DNA of 17,150 nt from Willaertia magna (Eukaryota; Heterolobosea; Eutetramitea; Acrasida; Naegleriidae), in contig CADWAF010004837.1 of assembly GCA_902984215.1 (NCBI GenBank), positions 1 to 17,150 on the forward strand. Reading direction: 5' to 3'. The notes under the pieces were generated by a model, which had not been told where the DNA came from, did no database searches, and saw nothing but the letters and a program-made list of their open reading frames with translations. The position numbers and the translations under genes were made by a program. Shown piece after piece: positions 17,100 to 17,150 of this stretch (position 1 is the first letter of the stretch; each line of letters starts with the position of its first letter).

Positions 17100-17150
17100 T
17101 CACCATTCTTCGTCGTAGTCAAATCCTTCATTTGTGTCTTCAAAAGCAAT
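17100..17150 (-). CDS. 3' end of an unidentified minus-strand gene, cut by the window edge
   Basis: On the minus strand the last 16 codons read IAFEDTNEGFDYDEEW and end in TGA at 17102-17100. The acidic, aromatic tail and the GC-rich codons (GAC, GAA, TAC) contrast with the AT-rich spacer beyond the stop. An AATAAA at 17092-17087 lies about 8 nt after it. It is tail-to-tail with the desaturase (113 nt between stops). Too little is present to name the protein. Confidence 0.55.
   Translation of the reverse strand: MAFEDTNEGFDYDEEW

Overview
This is nuclear DNA from an AT-rich unicellular eukaryote. The four large plus-strand genes use GT-AG introns, mostly very short (43-82 nt). AATAAA-type poly(A) signals lie just after several stop codons, and a complete 5S rRNA gene is present. 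Composition (roughly two-thirds AT in the live genes), short introns, dense packing and an actin-linked gene repertoire fit an amoeboid protist such as a heterolobosean (Naegleria-like). That assignment is an inference; no marker here proves it.

Layout. (1) 1-850: the first codons of a minus-strand gene running off the left edge, then an intact minus-strand hypothetical gene (254-844). (2) 850-7080: a gene desert whose GC falls from near 30% to near 10%. It holds decayed coding DNA. One long relic (about 1091-5600) can be read across frameshifts with far fewer stops than its base composition predicts. It is split by a 728-bp near-perfect palindrome (4514-5241) that looks like a foldback/MITE-type insertion with a 3-bp target duplication. 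A second, extremely AT-rich relic follows (5657-6710). (3) 7099-7216: a 5S rRNA gene on the minus strand. (4) 7388-16986: four plus-strand protein genes: a YkuD-type L,D-transpeptidase with a peptidoglycan-binding-like N-terminus, a wax ester synthase/diacylglycerol acyltransferase, a 1594-residue protein joining an IQGAP-type CH domain, two filamin repeats, a coiled coil and a SopB/IpgD-like CX5R phosphatase, and a dihydroceramide delta-4 desaturase. (5) 17100-17150: the acidic C-terminus of a minus-strand gene entering from the right.

The live genes do not form an operon; each has its own leader and tail. Two act in lipid metabolism (neutral lipid/wax ester and sphingolipid synthesis). One probably links phosphoinositide turnover to the actin cortex. 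One is a bacterial-type cell-wall enzyme family in a eukaryote, most simply explained by horizontal transfer. The most noteworthy items are the CH-filamin-SopB-like fusion, the eukaryotic L,D-transpeptidase with its unresolved start, and the palindromic element whose removal rejoins the two halves of the relic reading frame.
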